From DATKRB01 sp963794215 (GTDB lineage Bacteria > Actinomycetota > Acidimicrobiia > Acidimicrobiales > RAAP-2): a stretch of DNA of 64,000 nt. The stretch spans positions 1,240,001-1,304,000 of the forward strand of contig CAWCCQ010000001.1 of the NCBI GenBank assembly GCA_963794215.1, written 5' to 3'. Position numbers and translations under genes: made by a program. Below the pieces are notes generated by a model that was not told the DNA's origin, did not search any database, and worked only from the letters and a program-made list of their open reading frames with translations. This document shows positions 25,240 through 33,778 of the stretch, piece by piece; position 1 is the first letter of the stretch; every line of letters begins with the position of its first letter.

Positions 25240-26682
25240 TCAGTAGGACCGGCCCACCACGGCGACGAGCGACTCCTCGTCATCACCGGGCTCGGCCAGC
25301 GTGCCGTCCGGACGCTGGAGGCAGCGCACCGAGACCGCCTGGGTAGCGAGCACCTCCTCGCCGTCGGTCGACACCACGCGCCACGGGAGCCGGGCGAACC
25401 CCACGCTGGCGGCCTCCACCGCCTCGTCGATGCCCGAGACCTCGACCATGCGTCCCTCGCGCAGGGCCAGGGCTTCGGCGTGCAGCTCCTCGGCCGCGCT
25501 CCGCAACGTCTCGCGCACGAGCGGGGCGACACCGCGCAGCGCCGCAGTGCGCTTCTCCCGGCGGTGACGGACCACCAGGGTGACGTTGCCCTCGGCCAGT
25601 TCGCGCGGGCCGATCTCCACCCGGACCGGCACGCCCTTGAGCTCCCAATCGATGGATCGGCGCCCGAAGCCGACGTCGACACGGTCGTCGAGCCGGACCC
25701 GGTGCCCGGCGGCCGCCAGGTCGTCGCACACCGTTTGCGCGGCGGCTCGGACCTCGTCGCTGTCGCGTACGACGAGGACGACCACCTCGATAGGCGCCAG
25801 CGCGGGCGGCAGCCGCAACCCGAGGTCGTCGCCGTGGGCCATCACGACGGCCCCGAGCAACCGGGTCGAGACCCCCCACGAGGTCTGCCACGCGAATTGC
25901 AGGGCGCTCGCCTCGTCGGCGAAGCGGATGCCGAAGGCCTTGGAGAAGTTCTGTCCCAACTCGTGGCTGGTGCCCATTTGGAGGGCCTTGCCGTCGCCCA
26001 TCATCCCTTCACACGTCCAGGTGCGGGTGGCCCCGGCAAAGCGCTCACGGACCGTCTTGTGCCCCACGAGCACCGGCACGGCAGCGACGCCGGTCATGGT
26101 GGCCTGGTAGACGTCGCGCAGGATTTGCAGGGCGTAGCGCCGGGCCTCGTCTTGGGTTGCGTGCGCCGTGTGACCCTCTTGCCAGAGGAACTCCGTCGTC
26201 CGCAGCAAGATGCGGGGGCGCATCTCCCATCGCACCACGTTGGCCCATTGGTTGATGAGCAAGGGAAGGTCGCGATGGCTCTGCACCCACTTGGCGAAGA
26301 AGCTGTTGATCACCGTCTCGCTCGTGGGTCGGATCACCACCGGCTCCTCGAGCTCCTTGCCTCCGCCGTGGGTCACGACCGCCAGCTCGGGGCTGAAGCC
26401 CTCCACGTGCTCTGCCTCCAGGCGTAGGTAGGACTCGGGGATGAGGAGCGGGAAGTAGGCGTTCTGGGCGCCCGCCTCTTTGATACGCAGGTCGAGGGCC
26501 GCCTGAAGGTGCTCCCAGATCGCGTACCCCCAGGGTCGGATCACCATGGTGCCGCGCACCGGCCCGTTCTCGGCCAGCTCGGCGCGCGCCACGACCTCTT
26601 GGTACCAACGGGGGAAATCCTCGTGGCGGGGCGTCAGCGCACCTTTTCCTCTCGTGCCGCGAGAGTCAGGCGCCCTATCCAT
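25240..26682 (-). CDS. proS: Prolyl-tRNA synthetase (archaeal/eukaryal-like, type 3)
   Basis: 480 residues, the length of the short ProS type without the YbaK-like editing insert. Class II motifs are visible: GTMVIRPWGYAIWEHLQ (motif 1 region), RWEMRPRILLRTTEFLWQEGHTAHA (motif 2 begins here and continues) and a GVSTRLLGAVVMAHGDD motif 3. The anticodon-binding domain and the C-terminal part ending in S-Y (the Tyr that folds back in this type) follow. Charges tRNA-Pro in the cytoplasm. Start at 26682; the N-terminal ~12 residues are poorly conserved, so the start could be slightly downstream. Confidence 0.95.
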   Translation of the reverse strand: MDRAPDSRGTRGKGALTPRHEDFPRWYQEVVARAELAENGPVRGTMVIRPWGYAIWEHLQAALDLRIKEAGAQNAYFPLLIPESYLRLEAEHVEGFSPELAVVTHGGGKELEEPVVIRPTSETVINSFFAKWVQSHRDLPLLINQWANVVRWEMRPRILLRTTEFLWQEGHTAHATQDEARRYALQILRDVYQATMTGVAAVPVLVGHKTVRERFAGATRTWTCEGMMGDGKALQMGTSHELGQNFSKAFGIRFADEASALQFAWQTSWGVSTRLLGAVVMAHGDDLGLRLPPALAPIEVVVLVVRDSDEVRAAAQTVCDDLAAAGHRVRLDDRVDVGFGRRSIDWELKGVPVRVEIGPRELAEGNVTLVVRHRREKRTAALRGVAPLVRETLRSAAEELHAEALALREGRMVEVSGIDEAVEAASVGFARLPWRVVSTDGEEVLATQAVSVRCLQRPDGTLAEPGDDEESLVAVVGRSY

Positions 26683-26828
26683 GGGGGCGCAGGTTATCGG
26701 GTCGAGGGTTCGCCAATGGACGCGAGTACATCGCCATGGCTTGTACGGGACGGCCTCGGCGCGCTCGGCGCGTGCGACGTACCCGACGAGTACGATTCGC
26801 TGTAGCGCTGCCAGTAAGGGAGTTGCTC

Positions 26829-27422
26829 ATGTGGGTGGTCGCGGGTGTTCTGCTGGGCCTGGTCGTCCTGGTATCGCTCACGGGGTTCCATGCGGGCCCG
26901 CACGCCCACCTGCTGGCCGGCGCGCTGGGAGTGGTGGCAGCAGCGTGGTTCATCGCGATGGCCGCCGACGGCCGCTCGGCCCCGGTGTTGTGGGCCTTGT
27001 TGAGCAGCGACCTCGTCGTGTCGGCCGGGGTGGTTTTCTTGGCCTACAAGGGCCTCTCGGCAGGGCGTACCTACGTCTCGACCCGCCACCGCGTCTCGCC
27101 TGAGGCAGCTCAGGGTGTGGCGATCTCCGACCTCGACCCCACCGGACTGGTCAGGGTGCGCGGCGAGACCTGGTCGGCCGTGTCGGTCAACGGAACGGTG
27201 CGCTCGGGTGCTCCCGTCCAGGTGGTGAGGGCCGAAGGCGTTCGCCTCGAGGTCTGGGGCGAAGAGCCGGCATTCCTCGTCGACGACCTCGGCGCCCCGA
27301 CGACCGACGCCGTCGACGAGCCGACGGATCTCCCAGTGCGCTTCCCTACTAGAACACCCTTCCCTACGAGAACAACGGACTCCCGCTCGCCAGAGGTCGG
27401 GAGCGAAAGGCGGCAATCGTGA
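26829..27422 (+). CDS. NfeD-like membrane protein
   Basis: 197 residues from the ATG at 26829 (AAGGGAG shortly upstream). Three hydrophobic segments (MWVVAGVLLGLVVLVSL, LLAGALGVVAAAWFIAMA, VLWALLSSDLVVSAGVVFLAY) precede a soluble OB-fold domain: GVAISDLDPTGLVRVRGETW, then SGAPVQVVRAEGVRLEV, which is the NfeD C-terminal signature. NfeD proteins pair with SPFH proteins in membrane microdomains; the next gene is exactly that, and the two overlap by four bases (GTGA). The last ~50 residues form a Thr/Arg-rich tail. Confidence 0.85.
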   Translation: MWVVAGVLLGLVVLVSLTGFHAGPHAHLLAGALGVVAAAWFIAMAADGRSAPVLWALLSSDLVVSAGVVFLAYKGLSAGRTYVSTRHRVSPEAAQGVAISDLDPTGLVRVRGETWSAVSVNGTVRSGAPVQVVRAEGVRLEVWGEEPAFLVDDLGAPTTDAVDEPTDLPVRFPTRTPFPTRTTDSRSPEVGSERRQS

Positions 27423-28333
27423 TCATCGGCGTCGTCCTCGGGTTGGCTGCCTTCGCACTCCTCGTGGTGCTCGGACTCTCGGTGAAGGTCGTACGCGAGT
27501 ACCAGCGCCTCGTGCTCTTCCGGCTCGGGCGGGCCATCGGGACTCGGGGGCCGGGGCTCGTGATCATCAATCCGGTGACCGACCGCACGACATGGGTGGA
27601 CTTGCGCGAGCAGTTCCTCGAGATTCCCCAGCAGACGGCCATCACCAAGGACAACGCGTCGATCTCCATCGACTTCATCATCTTCTACAAGGTCGTCGAT
27701 TCGTCGATGTCGGTATTGCGCGTTCAGAATTTCGCGGCGGCTGCGCAGAACGTGGCCGCCACAACCTTGCGCAGCGTGGTGGGCGACATGCCGCTCGACG
27801 ACGTGCTGTCCAAGCGCGAGGAGATGAACGCCTCGCTGCGCGTCCGCCTCGACGAGGTCACCGAACGGTGGGGCGTGAAGGTGACGACGGTCGAGGTGCG
27901 CGAGGTGAACCCACCTCCCGGGGTCCTCGAAGCGATGACGCGTCAGATGTCGGCCGAGCGGACCCGCCGCGCCGCGGTCACAGAGGCCGAAGGACAAAAG
28001 CAGGCGGCGGTGACGATCGCCGAGGGAACCCAACAGGCGGCGGTCCTCGCCGCCGAGGGCGAGCGCCAGGCCGCCGTTCTGCGGGCCGAAGGCCTCTCGA
28101 CCGCCCTCCAGACGATCCTCTCGGTGGCGCGTGACCTCGACGACAACACCATGCAACTGCAATATCTCGAGACGCTCAAGCAAGTGGGCTCGTCGCCGTC
28201 GACCAAGCTCGTTGTGCCGATGGAGCTGGGCGGCCTCCTCAACGGGCTCCGCAACCTCCTTCCGGCCGACAGCAACGGCAACGGCACCAGAAGTGCCGCC
28301 GGCGTGGGCGGTGCGCTCGACAGCTCGACGTGA
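27419..28333 (+). CDS. SPFH/band 7 (stomatin-like) protein
   Basis: 304 residues. One N-terminal membrane helix (IIGVVLGLAAFALLVVLGL), the SPFH domain (EYQRLVLFRLGRAIGTRGPG, DLREQFLEIPQQTAITKDNA, ATTLRSVVGDMPLDDVLSKR) and a long Ala/Glu/Gln coiled coil (~residues 180-235), which drives oligomer formation. The GTG at 27419 overlaps the nfeD stop. Members scaffold membrane microdomains and often partner with NfeD-type proteins. A Gly/Asn/Ser tail ends the protein. Confidence 0.92.
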   Translation: MIIGVVLGLAAFALLVVLGLSVKVVREYQRLVLFRLGRAIGTRGPGLVIINPVTDRTTWVDLREQFLEIPQQTAITKDNASISIDFIIFYKVVDSSMSVLRVQNFAAAAQNVAATTLRSVVGDMPLDDVLSKREEMNASLRVRLDEVTERWGVKVTTVEVREVNPPPGVLEAMTRQMSAERTRRAAVTEAEGQKQAAVTIAEGTQQAAVLAAEGERQAAVLRAEGLSTALQTILSVARDLDDNTMQLQYLETLKQVGSSPSTKLVVPMELGGLLNGLRNLLPADSNGNGTRSAAGVGGALDSST

Positions 28334-28552
28334 TGCCCGCTCGGTTCGAGTCTCAGATCCGCCACAAAGAACGACGCCACCGAGAAATACCCTGCGCGTC
28401 GCCGTAGAGGCTTTGCGGCTCCTTCCACCGGTCCCACTCACGCCAAAGGACGGCAAGGTGGTGCGCAGACCACGAGTTCGTGAGGCCGCAGGTCACGGGT
28501 ACGGTCGGGCCGGTCTTCACCCTCCGAGAAGGGATTCCGCGAAGAAATAATC

Positions 28553-29833
28553 GTGGCATCACGTGGAGTTCGCGTTGCCCTGCAACGTGACATTCATACT
28601 GGGTCGATGGATCTCTCCCCGTGTCGTCGACCAGGCCGAGGGCGCCGAGCCTTCCGTTTGGGCGAGGCCGGCCTGTTGGGCGTCCTCTGCCTCACGGCGC
28701 TCTCCTTCGCCGCCGCGACCATGCCGGCCACCGTCGCCGGCGCCGTCACGGGGCCGATCGATTGCAGCACACTGCTGATCCCCGGTACCGGCAGTTACAG
28801 CAGCACCACCTTCCAGTTCACGGAGTTCACCACGGGTAGTGCCACCCGCGACAACGCCACGATCAACGGCGGCTCGGACGGCGCCGTCGCCTACGCCGGG
28901 GCCTTGTCGACCCTCTACAACGTCACGCCGAACTTCACGGTGGCGTCAGCGCTCTCGCCGCCGGCCAGTCAGCCGACGGTGGTGATCGGCGGTAGTGAGA
29001 GCTATAACCTCGTCGCGGCGAACGGGAGCGTCTTGGTCGGGGGCGCCGCCAGCGGACCGATCACTACCTCGCAGGCTGGTGCCACCCAGCAGCAGAACGT
29101 CGGCGTGGCGGGCCTGCCCTTCAGCTTCTCGAGTATCGAGCCTGCGCTCGGGACGTGCTCGACGACCTACGCCAACGACACGGTGGCCAACGGCACAGTG
29201 ACCGCAGCGGGCGCGACGCTCAAGCTGCTCGGTACCGCGACCTCGAGCAACGTGTTCACCGTCCCGGCGACGGAGCTCACGGGCATCACGACCATCGAGC
29301 TCTCCGTACCGCCGGGCTCGACCACGCTCGTCAACGTGACCGCCGCCGGCGGGAAGCAAACCTTAAGCCTGACCGGCGTGACAAGCATCGAGTACGGCTG
29401 CAACGCCTCGTTCACCAGTGGCTGCGTGGTGCCCGCGACCGAGGACAACTCCTCGACGACGGGGCTCGAGCGGGACGACACCGTGTGGAACTTCGCGCCC
29501 GGGAGCTTCGGGGAGACGAGCCCGAACCCGAGCGGCCTGTCGGCGATCGCGCTCGACTCATGGGAGGGCACCATCGTCGCGCCCGACGTTCAGCTGACAC
29601 TGAACGCGACGTACAGCGTGTGCGGCAGCACGTTCACCTCGACGTTGCTCGGTGCCGGCAACACCAAGTACTGCCCCTTCGGCGGCACCGTGCCGTTGAA
29701 CGCTCAACCCATCCCTCAAACGCCTGAGGGGCTGCCCATCGCCCTGGGCGGTCTAGGTGTCCTGGGCTTCACCGGCTTGGTGGTCCGGCGGCGGCGGGCG
29801 ACACGAGCGGCACGGTCCTCGCTCGCCACCTGA
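28553..29833 (+). CDS. Surface protein with choice-of-anchor A-like domain
   Basis: 426 residues; the real start may be internal (the Met at about residue 19), as the first residues are basic. A signal segment (LLGVLCLTALSFAAATMPATVAGA) is followed by an all-beta Thr/Ser/Gly-rich body. Near the C-terminus DDTVWNFAPGSF and LDSWEGTIVAPDVQLTLN match the choice-of-anchor A pattern (W-N-F ... G-x-I-x-AP-x-A). The end is TPEGLPIALGGLGVLGFTG followed by LVV-RRRR, a membrane anchor plus Arg cluster. Monocistronic, 220 bases after the SPFH gene, convergent with ispG. Role at the surface unknown; adhesion is plausible. Confidence 0.7.
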   Translation: MASRGVRVALQRDIHTGSMDLSPCRRPGRGRRAFRLGEAGLLGVLCLTALSFAAATMPATVAGAVTGPIDCSTLLIPGTGSYSSTTFQFTEFTTGSATRDNATINGGSDGAVAYAGALSTLYNVTPNFTVASALSPPASQPTVVIGGSESYNLVAANGSVLVGGAASGPITTSQAGATQQQNVGVAGLPFSFSSIEPALGTCSTTYANDTVANGTVTAAGATLKLLGTATSSNVFTVPATELTGITTIELSVPPGSTTLVNVTAAGGKQTLSLTGVTSIEYGCNASFTSGCVVPATEDNSSTTGLERDDTVWNFAPGSFGETSPNPSGLSAIALDSWEGTIVAPDVQLTLNATYSVCGSTFTSTLLGAGNTKYCPFGGTVPLNAQPIPQTPEGLPIALGGLGVLGFTGLVVRRRRATRAARSSLAT

Positions 29834-29855
29834 CCGAAGGCCCGAGGGCAAGTGC

Positions 29856-31078
29856 CTAGTGGGTTTGCTTGCGGATCTTGTCGATCTTGACGGCCACCGC
29901 GTTGGGGTCGGCGCTCTCCCCGAGCAGCGCCTCACGATCGGCCGCCGCCTCGGCTTCGGCGTTCGAGTCGGCAGCCGCCAGCCGGGCCTCGACCCCTTCG
30001 GCCACGAGGCGCTCCGCCTCGGCCACCAACGCGTCGACCATCTCGGCCTCCGGCACCACTCGGACGATCTTGCCCCGGATGAACAAGTGCCCCTTCTGCT
30101 TGCCCGCGGCGATGCCGATGTCCGCGCTCCGGGCCTCCCCGGGCCGTTCACCACACAGCCCATCACCGCCACCTGGATCGGCAGGTTGCGGTTCTCGAGT
30201 GCGGCCTGTGCGGCCTGGGCCACCGCGATGACGTCGACCTGGGCCCGGCCACACGACGGACACGCGATGAGGTCGAGGCCCTTGCGCTCGCGCAAGCCCA
30301 GGGCCTCGAGCAGCTGGCGCCCCGCCCGCGCCTCTTCGACGGGATCGGCGGTGAGCGAGTAGCGGATGGTATCCCCGATGCCCTCGGCGAGCAGGGTGGC
30401 GATCCCTGCCGTCCCCTTCAAGAGGCCGGCCGGTGGTGGTCCCGCCTCGGTCACGCCGAGATGCAAGGGGTGATCGAACGTCTCGGACGCGAGCCGGTAG
30501 GCGGCGATCATCAACGCCACCGACGACGCCTTCACCGAGATCTTGACGTCGTGGAAGTCGACCTCCTCGAAATAGGCGAGCTCGTTGCGCGCGGACTCGA
30601 CGAGCGCTTCGGGGGTCGCACCGCCGTACTTCTCGTAGAGGTCGGGGTGCAGCGAACCGGCATTGACGCCGATCCGTATCGGGACGTTGCGGTCCCGCGC
30701 CTCGGCGGCGACCTGCTTGATCTCGGTCTCTTTGCGGAGGTTGCCCGGATTGAGACGCAGTCCTTGCACCCCCGCCTCCAGGGCGGCGAGCGCCATCTCG
30801 TGGTGGAAGTGGATGTCGGCGATGATCGGGACCGGTGAGCGGGGCACGATCTGGGCCAGTCCTTCGGCCGCCGCCTGTTCGTTGCAGGTGCAGCGCACGA
30901 TGTCAGCGCCGGCCGCGGCCAGGGCGTAAATCTGGGCCAGGGTGCCCTCGACGTCGGCCGTCTTGGTGGTGGTCATCGACTGGACCGACACCGGTGCTCC
31001 ACCCCCTACGGCGACACCGCCGACGCTGATCTGCCGGGTCGGTCGGCGGGGGGAGATCAGTTGTCCAGCGACGTCCAT
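29856..31078 (-). CDS. ispG: 4-hydroxy-3-methylbut-2-en-1-yl diphosphate synthase IspG (one frameshift)
   Basis: About 407 residues. Catalyses the penultimate step of the MEP isoprenoid pathway using a [4Fe-4S] cluster. Visible: VSVQSMTTTKTADVEGTL, DIVRCTCNE, PIIADIHFH, LRLNPGN, IRIGVNAGSL, HLGVTEAG, and the cluster Cys in ACPSCGR and GCVVNGPGE. The frame breaks after VVNGPG at the C4/G4 run 30137-30140; one added base continues as EARSADIGIAAGKQKGHLF to the stop at 29856. An essential gene, so the break is most likely an error in this sequence. Last gene of the rpsB-to-ispG set, 52 bases after rseP. Confidence 0.92.
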
Positions 31079-31130
31079 CAGAACTCCATTCTGGTGCAGG
31101 AACGGCCCGTGACGAACTGGGGTCCGGACA

Positions 31131-32501
31131 TCAATGGAACGGGTTGGCGATTGGATGGGCGATGTCCAGGTACACCGCCGAGCCCACGACGAGCAACAGC
31201 ACCGCCATGAAGGCGTACACGACCGGGAGCAGCTTGGCCGCGTCCGCCTGGTAGAAGGGCCGGCCCCGCCGGGTGCGGACCCGCTCGTAGAGGGCGATGA
31301 CGACGTGCCCCCCGTCCAGGGGGAGCATCGGCAGCATGTTGAGCAAGGCGAAGGCGATGTTGACGGCGATCAACAGCTCGATGAGCGAGAGGATGCCGTT
31401 CTGCTGTGCCTGTACGGCCAGCCGGCCGATGCCCACCAACGAGCTCGGGCGGGTGGACGAGTCGCTGCTGGCGGCCTGGTTCGCTGCCTTGGCGTTCGTC
31501 ACTTGGTGGAAGAGCGAAGACAACCCGGTGGGCGAGAAGACGTGCCCGAGACCGGTGACGGTCGCCGAGGTCACCCGGCCGATGGTCACACCCGCGGTGC
31601 CCAGCGCACGGAGCGGTCCCTCTGAGCTGTAGGCCGACCCTTGCTCGATGCCGATGATCCCGTGCCCTGCCGTGCTCCCCGTAGCGGCCCCGAGCGCCTC
31701 GGAGCCGTTGGCGGTCGAGTGGCCAACCGCTGGCACCACCGGCACCACGATCCGCTGCCCGGCCCGCAGCACCTCCAACGACACCGTCGCACCAACGGAC
31801 CGACGGATCACCGCGGTGAGCTGGTTCGGATTGGTGAGCGTGTGGCCGTCGACACCCACGATGACGTCGCCCATCCGTAGACCGGCCGCCTGCGCCGGGC
31901 TCTCCACGTGGCCACTGAACGGGACGAACGCGGCCACCGACACACCCGGCGACGGCGTCCCGAAGTAGAGGATGGCCGACCACGCCAGCAGGAAGGCGAT
32001 GATGAAGTGCATGATCGACCCGGCCGACGCCACGAGGACTCGGTTTCGGAACGGCTTGCGGCGGTAGGTACGGGCCTCGTCGACAGGATCGATCTGCTCG
32101 AGGTTGGTCATCCCGGGGATTTTCACGTACCCCCCGGCGGGAATGGCCTTGACCCCGTACTCGGTCTCCCCACGCCGCATCGACCAGAGGCGGGGCCCGA
32201 AGCCGACGAAGTACTCGGTGACCTTCATGTGGCTCCACTTGGCGGTGGCGAAGTGGCCGAGTTCGTGGAGCATGACGATCGCCACGATCGCCACGATGAA
32301 CACGAGGAGGTCACCCAACCCGGCCACGATGAAGATCCCGACGAAGACGGCCAGCCCGACCAGCAGCCGGATGATCGCCCCCCAGTCCGTCGCTTGAGAC
32401 GGACCCGGCGAGGATTCTTGCGACGCATCGGGCGTCAGCACGTCGGTCGCGCCGCCAGCACCGCTGCCGGCGTTGCTGAACGCGCCGTCGGCGGGGGTCA
32501 T
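31131..32501 (-). CDS. rseP: Site-2 protease, RseP/Rip1-like M50 metalloprotease
   Basis: 456 residues. Hydrophobic N-terminal region, then zinc motif MLHELGHF inside a membrane helix, GFGPRLWSMRRGETEYGVKAIPAGG (family motif starts here), one PDZ domain (AGLRMGDVIVGVDGHTLTN), and near the C-terminus NIAFALLNMLPMLPLDGG, where the Asp is the third zinc ligand. Cuts membrane-bound anti-sigma factors or small peptides in the membrane. Its ATG overlaps the dxr stop by four bases, and it lies in the dxr-rseP-ispG order usual in actinobacteria. A ~50-residue disordered head precedes the first helix. Confidence 0.92.
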   Translation of the reverse strand: MTPADGAFSNAGSGAGGATDVLTPDASQESSPGPSQATDWGAIIRLLVGLAVFVGIFIVAGLGDLLVFIVAIVAIVMLHELGHFATAKWSHMKVTEYFVGFGPRLWSMRRGETEYGVKAIPAGGYVKIPGMTNLEQIDPVDEARTYRRKPFRNRVLVASAGSIMHFIIAFLLAWSAILYFGTPSPGVSVAAFVPFSGHVESPAQAAGLRMGDVIVGVDGHTLTNPNQLTAVIRRSVGATVSLEVLRAGQRIVVPVVPAVGHSTANGSEALGAATGSTAGHGIIGIEQGSAYSSEGPLRALGTAGVTIGRVTSATVTGLGHVFSPTGLSSLFHQVTNAKAANQAASSDSSTRPSSLVGIGRLAVQAQQNGILSLIELLIAVNIAFALLNMLPMLPLDGGHVVIALYERVRTRRGRPFYQADAAKLLPVVYAFMAVLLLVVGSAVYLDIAHPIANPFH

Positions 32502-33693
32502 GCCGCCTGGGGGTGGCGCGCGACGACCGCCCGGGCATGCTCGCGCGCCCGACGGTCAGCCTCGAACACCGCCTCGGCCGAGTCCATCGGGTCGTTGGTG
32601 CAGGCCTCGAGGGTGTCTTCGACCACCTCGGCGATCCCGAGCCAGCCGAGCTGTCCGGCCAAGAATGCCTCGACCGCCACCTCGTTCGCTGCGTTGAGCC
32701 ACGCTGGCGCGGCTCCCCCTGACGCCCGGCCGCGTACGCGAGGTCCAGGCAGGCGAACAGTGCCCGGTCGGGTTGCTCGAAGGTCAGCGTGAGGGGGGCG
32801 GTCCAGTCGATCGCCCCGAAGGCCGCCGGCAGCCGCTCGGGCCACCCCATGGCGTAGCCGATGGGCAGTCGCATGTCGGGCATGGACAGCTGGGCGATGG
32901 TGGCCCCGTCGACGAGCTCCACCATGGAATGCACGACGGACTGCGGGTGCACGACCACGTCGATCTGGTCGTAGGGAATCCCGAAGAGCTCGTGGGCCTC
33001 GATCACCTCCAGCCCCTTGTTCATGAGCGTGGAGGAGTCGACGGTGATCTTCGGTCCCATCTGCCAGGTCGGGTGGGCCAGCGCATCGGCGATGCCCACC
33101 GCCTCGAGCTGTGCCCGAGTACGCCCTCGGAATGGGCCCCCCGACGCCGTCACGAGAAGCCGTGCCACGCCGTGAACGTCGGGCCGGGCATCGGGGGCGA
33201 GCCGGCCCGGTGACGTGGCGGCCAGGCACTGGTGGATCGCGCAGTGCTCCGAGTCCACCGGCACCACTTGCGCGCCGGGCGTGGCCCTGGCGCGCTGGAC
33301 CACCGGTGCGCCGGCGATAAGCGATTCTTTGTTGGCCAGGCCGAGACGCTTGCCCGATTCGAGCGCAGCCAGAGTGACCGGAAGCCCGGCAAAGCCCACG
33401 ACGCCGTTGAGGGCGACGTCGGCGACTCGGGCCGCCTCGGCCATGGCGTTGGGGCCGGCGAGAACCTCGGTCCCGCGGGGCACGAGCGACGACAGCTCGT
33501 TGGCCAAGGTTGCATCCCCGATAGCAACGATCTCTGGCCGCAGCCGGTTCGCCTGGTCGGCCAGCAGACCGATCGAGCGCTGCGCGGCGAGTGCAACCAC
33601 CCGGAATCGATCGGGGCTGGCCTCGACGACCTCGACCGCCTGCGTTCCGATCGATCCCGTGGAGCCGAGCAGCCCCACGCTGATCACACCCAT
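32498..33693 (-). CDS. dxr: 1-deoxy-D-xylulose 5-phosphate reductoisomerase (one frameshift)
   Basis: About 398 residues from the ATG at 33693 (MGVISVGLLGSTGSIGTQ; NADPH site G-S-T-G-S-I-G). Further family parts: GLANKESLIAGAPVV, VPVDSEHCAIHQCL, TASGGPFRG, HPTWQMGPKITVDSSTLMNK and EVIEAHELFGI. The frame breaks near 32720-32732 (LAYAAGR); in the neighbouring frame it continues ASGGAAPAWLNAANEVAVEA to the stop at 32498, which overlaps rseP. The C-terminal domain is therefore intact and the gene is expected to be functional. Second step of the MEP pathway, with ispG two genes downstream. Confidence 0.92.
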
Positions 33694-33778
33694 CGAGCAC
33701 CTCGCCGTCGGATCCAGCTGGCCGGTCCGGCCAGGTTCATGGGCCACAGTTTCTCATTGCAGGGCCTCTCACGGGCTG

